In this document: positions 61,539 through 64,000 of the stretch, piece after piece
How the letters are laid out: each line of letters starts with the position of its first letter
Numbering within the stretch: position 1 is the first letter of the stretch
Assembly: GCA_033002965.1 (NCBI GenBank)
Contig: JAURVB010014899.1
Span: forward strand, 62,001-126,000
Direction of reading: 5' to 3'
From: Piper betle
Lineage: Eukaryota; Streptophyta; Magnoliopsida; Piperales; Piperaceae
Length of the DNA: 64,000 nt
The notes under the pieces: model-generated
What the model saw: the letters and a program-made list of their open reading frames with translations, nothing else
The model's database searches: none
What the model was told of the DNA's origin: nothing
Translations under genes and position numbers: made by a program

Positions 61539-64000
61539 GGTTCAGAAGAAGACGAAATCAAACTGTCAGTCCAAGTGAAGAATAACGGGCGGGAAAGAAG
61601 CAAGAAGCAAGCTCATGTGGGTTTGTCTCCTGCAAGGACCTTATTGTTGTGTGTTGATATATGAAGCCAAGATTTGAGCCTTACTGCTTTCTTTCTACCC
61701 TGCCCTCTCCTCTTTTCCTTTTGTTCCAAGGGAATCGAATTCATGAAGAATGGGGAGTGGATGCAATGTCTCTTGATGAGGGAGGGGCCTTTCATTTTTA
61801 CGTTAGTATTATTAGGTTGAGCATCTTTTATTACTATTGTTATTGCCTATTGGTGGTGTTGGATATGTATTGGTCATAATTTATTTATTTATTTTTGGCT
61901 GTTGTCTACCCTGTTTAATATTGTCCACTCTTGAATGATATTGCTTACTTTTTATTCTTTGCTACTTCATTTATATTTCATGTCATGATATGTGGTATTG
62001 GTTTGGCAGGTTGGATGAGTATATATGGAGATGCATCACTTATTTCTTGTTGTATGTATGCTTCTATTTCTGTGGCCATTACACATGTAATTCTATATCT
62101 ATTGTATCTTTGTTATAATTTAGAGTTTAATTTATTCTTAATAAAAAGTGGTAATGTGTGGGTAATTTTAATTCTAACTCCATCATAAGTGGGAACAGTG
62201 GGGGAAAGTCTGTTTGTGTATTGGAAGAACTTGCTTCTTACACAATCGATGGATGAAGCGTAATCAAGACTTAGAAGACCTTAAGTAACTAGTGGAAAGC
62301 ATTTTTCCAAATGCAAAGTCAGAATCCACAGACTTAAAATGCAAGTAAACAGATGGCTTTTTTTATTATTATTTTAATAATAACATGGCTTTTGGCACTA
62401 GTGCAGCAGCCCTGGTGGAATTGGCGGGAGATCCGAAGGCATGCAGCACCATGTGAAATACATCCTTTATTTTTCTTTCTTTTATTCTGGGAGAATTCCT
62501 TTCTTTTCTTTTTTTCGCCTGTTATGTTCCTTGTCTTGTGGAGTTGGAGCCCATCTCCCTCGGTTCCCCTCTTCTGCTCTACCTAACTCTCTTTTGAGAA
62601 AGAGGAGACGCAAGCTTCAACGTGAAGCCATGATTTGGGTGTGTTTTTATGTATGTTACAGCTTGCATAAAAGGTGAAGGTGTAAGCCAGACTCATCAAA
62701 TCCTCCACATGTTAGCAAAACTTGATGGTTAGGAGTAGAATCATTTTGGTTCTTTCTAATATTGGTCAAAATATGCTCTCTCATGTCCTACTCTGCTTAT
62801 TTATTTCCCAACTTGACATCATAATTATGTGAAATATGTGTTGATTAAAGAATGCAGTATTTTCTTGTTTTACATCGAGAATCATGAAAGAGTACTTCTC
62901 CATCGGGAACATTTAACTGAATGTTCAAGGAAAATTAAATAATTAGTTTATCACCACTATTTTCATTTAGAAGAAGTTTGTTTCAGCTTCTGCAGTTGCC
63001 CTGGCACGGGTAGGTCAAGTCGAACAATGTTCCAGCTCAGGATAAACTGTAAAAAATGATTCACCAGAATATAAGACATTCAATTGAGTGATAATAACCA
63101 TCGCGATTCCATATATATTCCCATAGATACAACAGCACAAGTGTCTATGGTAGTCATGTTCAAACTTAATTACTACGGCAATGGTCCACCCGCACTGAAG
63201 CAACCATCTCCCTTCTAAGGCCCAGTGGGCAAAGAGCCCACAAGACGCTTTTGGCGATAGCCTTGTACAGAAAACCGTTGCCATAGCGTTGACAAGAGCC
63301 CAAAGAGCATAATCCTAATTTTGGAATTTTGCAATATCCGACGTTATATGTGGTGATTTGTTAATGGTTTTGTCATGTATTATTGTAATGTAAAATGTAA
63401 CTGCCCTGTTATTAACAACCGACAAATTTTGGCATTGACCAAGAAGTGATAATTAATTGTTTGGGTTAAAGCATTGAATTAGACTCGTTTGAACATCTCC
63501 CACCGCGGTCACCCACCATGCATATCCACGATCCCGTTCATACTTTTTGTTGCCTAAACCAAGTTTCTTGTCTTTTATATGTTTTTATTAAACCAAATAA
63601 TTGTACCAGCTTAATTTGGTCATTGCCCATAAGACATATATATATGATAGCCCACCGGAGACAAAAAAATTTTCCAGCCCCTAAATTAATTTAGGCCGTA
63701 AGGATGAACTAAATTAAATCATATTTTAAAACAATTTAAAAAAAACACCTTATCAAGGTCATTGACACCCGGGCCATCCCCTGAGTGAGCGATGGGCAAG
63801 TCCAATTGCACATGGATGACTCTAACTGCCTCTGGCTTGAGGAGGCCGAATCTAGTTATTGGTAATCGACTAGTGGCCAAATTTACTTGACTGGAGGTTG
63901 TCAGATCTGGCCATTGGTAGCTAACCTAATTTGGTCGGAGTGTTAAAAGAGAGTGGGGTTAATTTTTTTAAAATAAATTTAATTTAAGTTATCTTTGTAA
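61539..64000. other. Subtilase upstream region and intergenic DNA, no gene recognised
   Basis: 61540-61760 probably holds the subtilase leader and promoter on the minus strand. Elsewhere there are only short ORFs without motifs: 61931-62188 encodes a hydrophobic stretch, and 63015-63284 (minus) contains LFAHWALEGRWLLQCGW, which I do not recognise. A GCCCA-rich patch at 63215-63235 includes GCCCAGTGGGC, a short palindrome. Confidence 0.4.

Noticed and set aside
63015..63284. 89-codon minus-strand ORF with a tryptophan-rich start
   Set aside because: No family recognised, no splice context, and length within chance for this composition.

Overview
This window is nuclear DNA from a flowering plant. 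Its genes are intron-rich with GT-AG junctions, it holds plant-only families (SUVH histone methyltransferase, DHHC acyltransferase with a TTxE tail, secreted SBT5-type subtilase, WAT1-related transporter, FRIGIDA fragment), and most of the remaining space is plant transposon debris (Ty1/copia, hAT, MULE/FAR1, LINE). I cannot place it more precisely from sequence alone.

Layout. 1-2.1 kb: broken, partly duplicated 3' part of a MET1 DNA methyltransferase gene on the minus strand. 2.5-2.8 kb: a small decayed ORF. 3.2-5.8 kb: LTR-like block with a very GC-rich core, whose edge truncates a hAT transposon at 5.8-11.0 kb (dead transposase, plus a ~150-bp-period tandem array). 12.0-15.2 kb: p23 co-chaperone gene (minus, six exons rebuilt, 177 aa). 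18.5-20.9 kb: DHHC S-acyltransferase (plus, five exons, 423 aa). 21.7-24.2 kb: SUVH1/3-type H3K9 methyltransferase, intronless in its coding part, with its N-terminus in another frame. 24.2-28.2 kb: AT-rich intergenic DNA.

28.2-45.7 kb is one nested structure. Two LTRs of the same copia element, bordered outside by the same 5-bp sequence (TAATC), enclose RT/RNase H remains on the left and gag/protease/integrase remains on the right. Between these halves sits about 12.5 kb holding a WAT1-related transporter pseudogene. The pseudogene's second intron is itself swollen to 8 kb by a long-TIR element, a MULE with a FAR1-like transposase beside a captured FRIGIDA exon, a 180-bp tandem array and a G-rich tandem block.

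45.9-57 kb: LINE fragment, LTR-like and GC-rich non-coding DNA, a well-bounded non-autonomous hAT element with an exact 8-bp target duplication, a 201-bp triplicate, and a large GA-rich minisatellite. 57.2-61.5 kb: a complete 11-exon subtilase gene (minus, 777 aa, catalytic D/H/N/S all present). 61.6-64 kb: no gene recognised.

The four intact or near-intact genes (p23, DHHC acyltransferase, SUVH, subtilase) are unrelated housekeeping, regulatory and secretory genes, not a pathway cluster. No new defence or biosynthetic system was seen; the most unusual feature is the nested copia/transporter/MULE structure.
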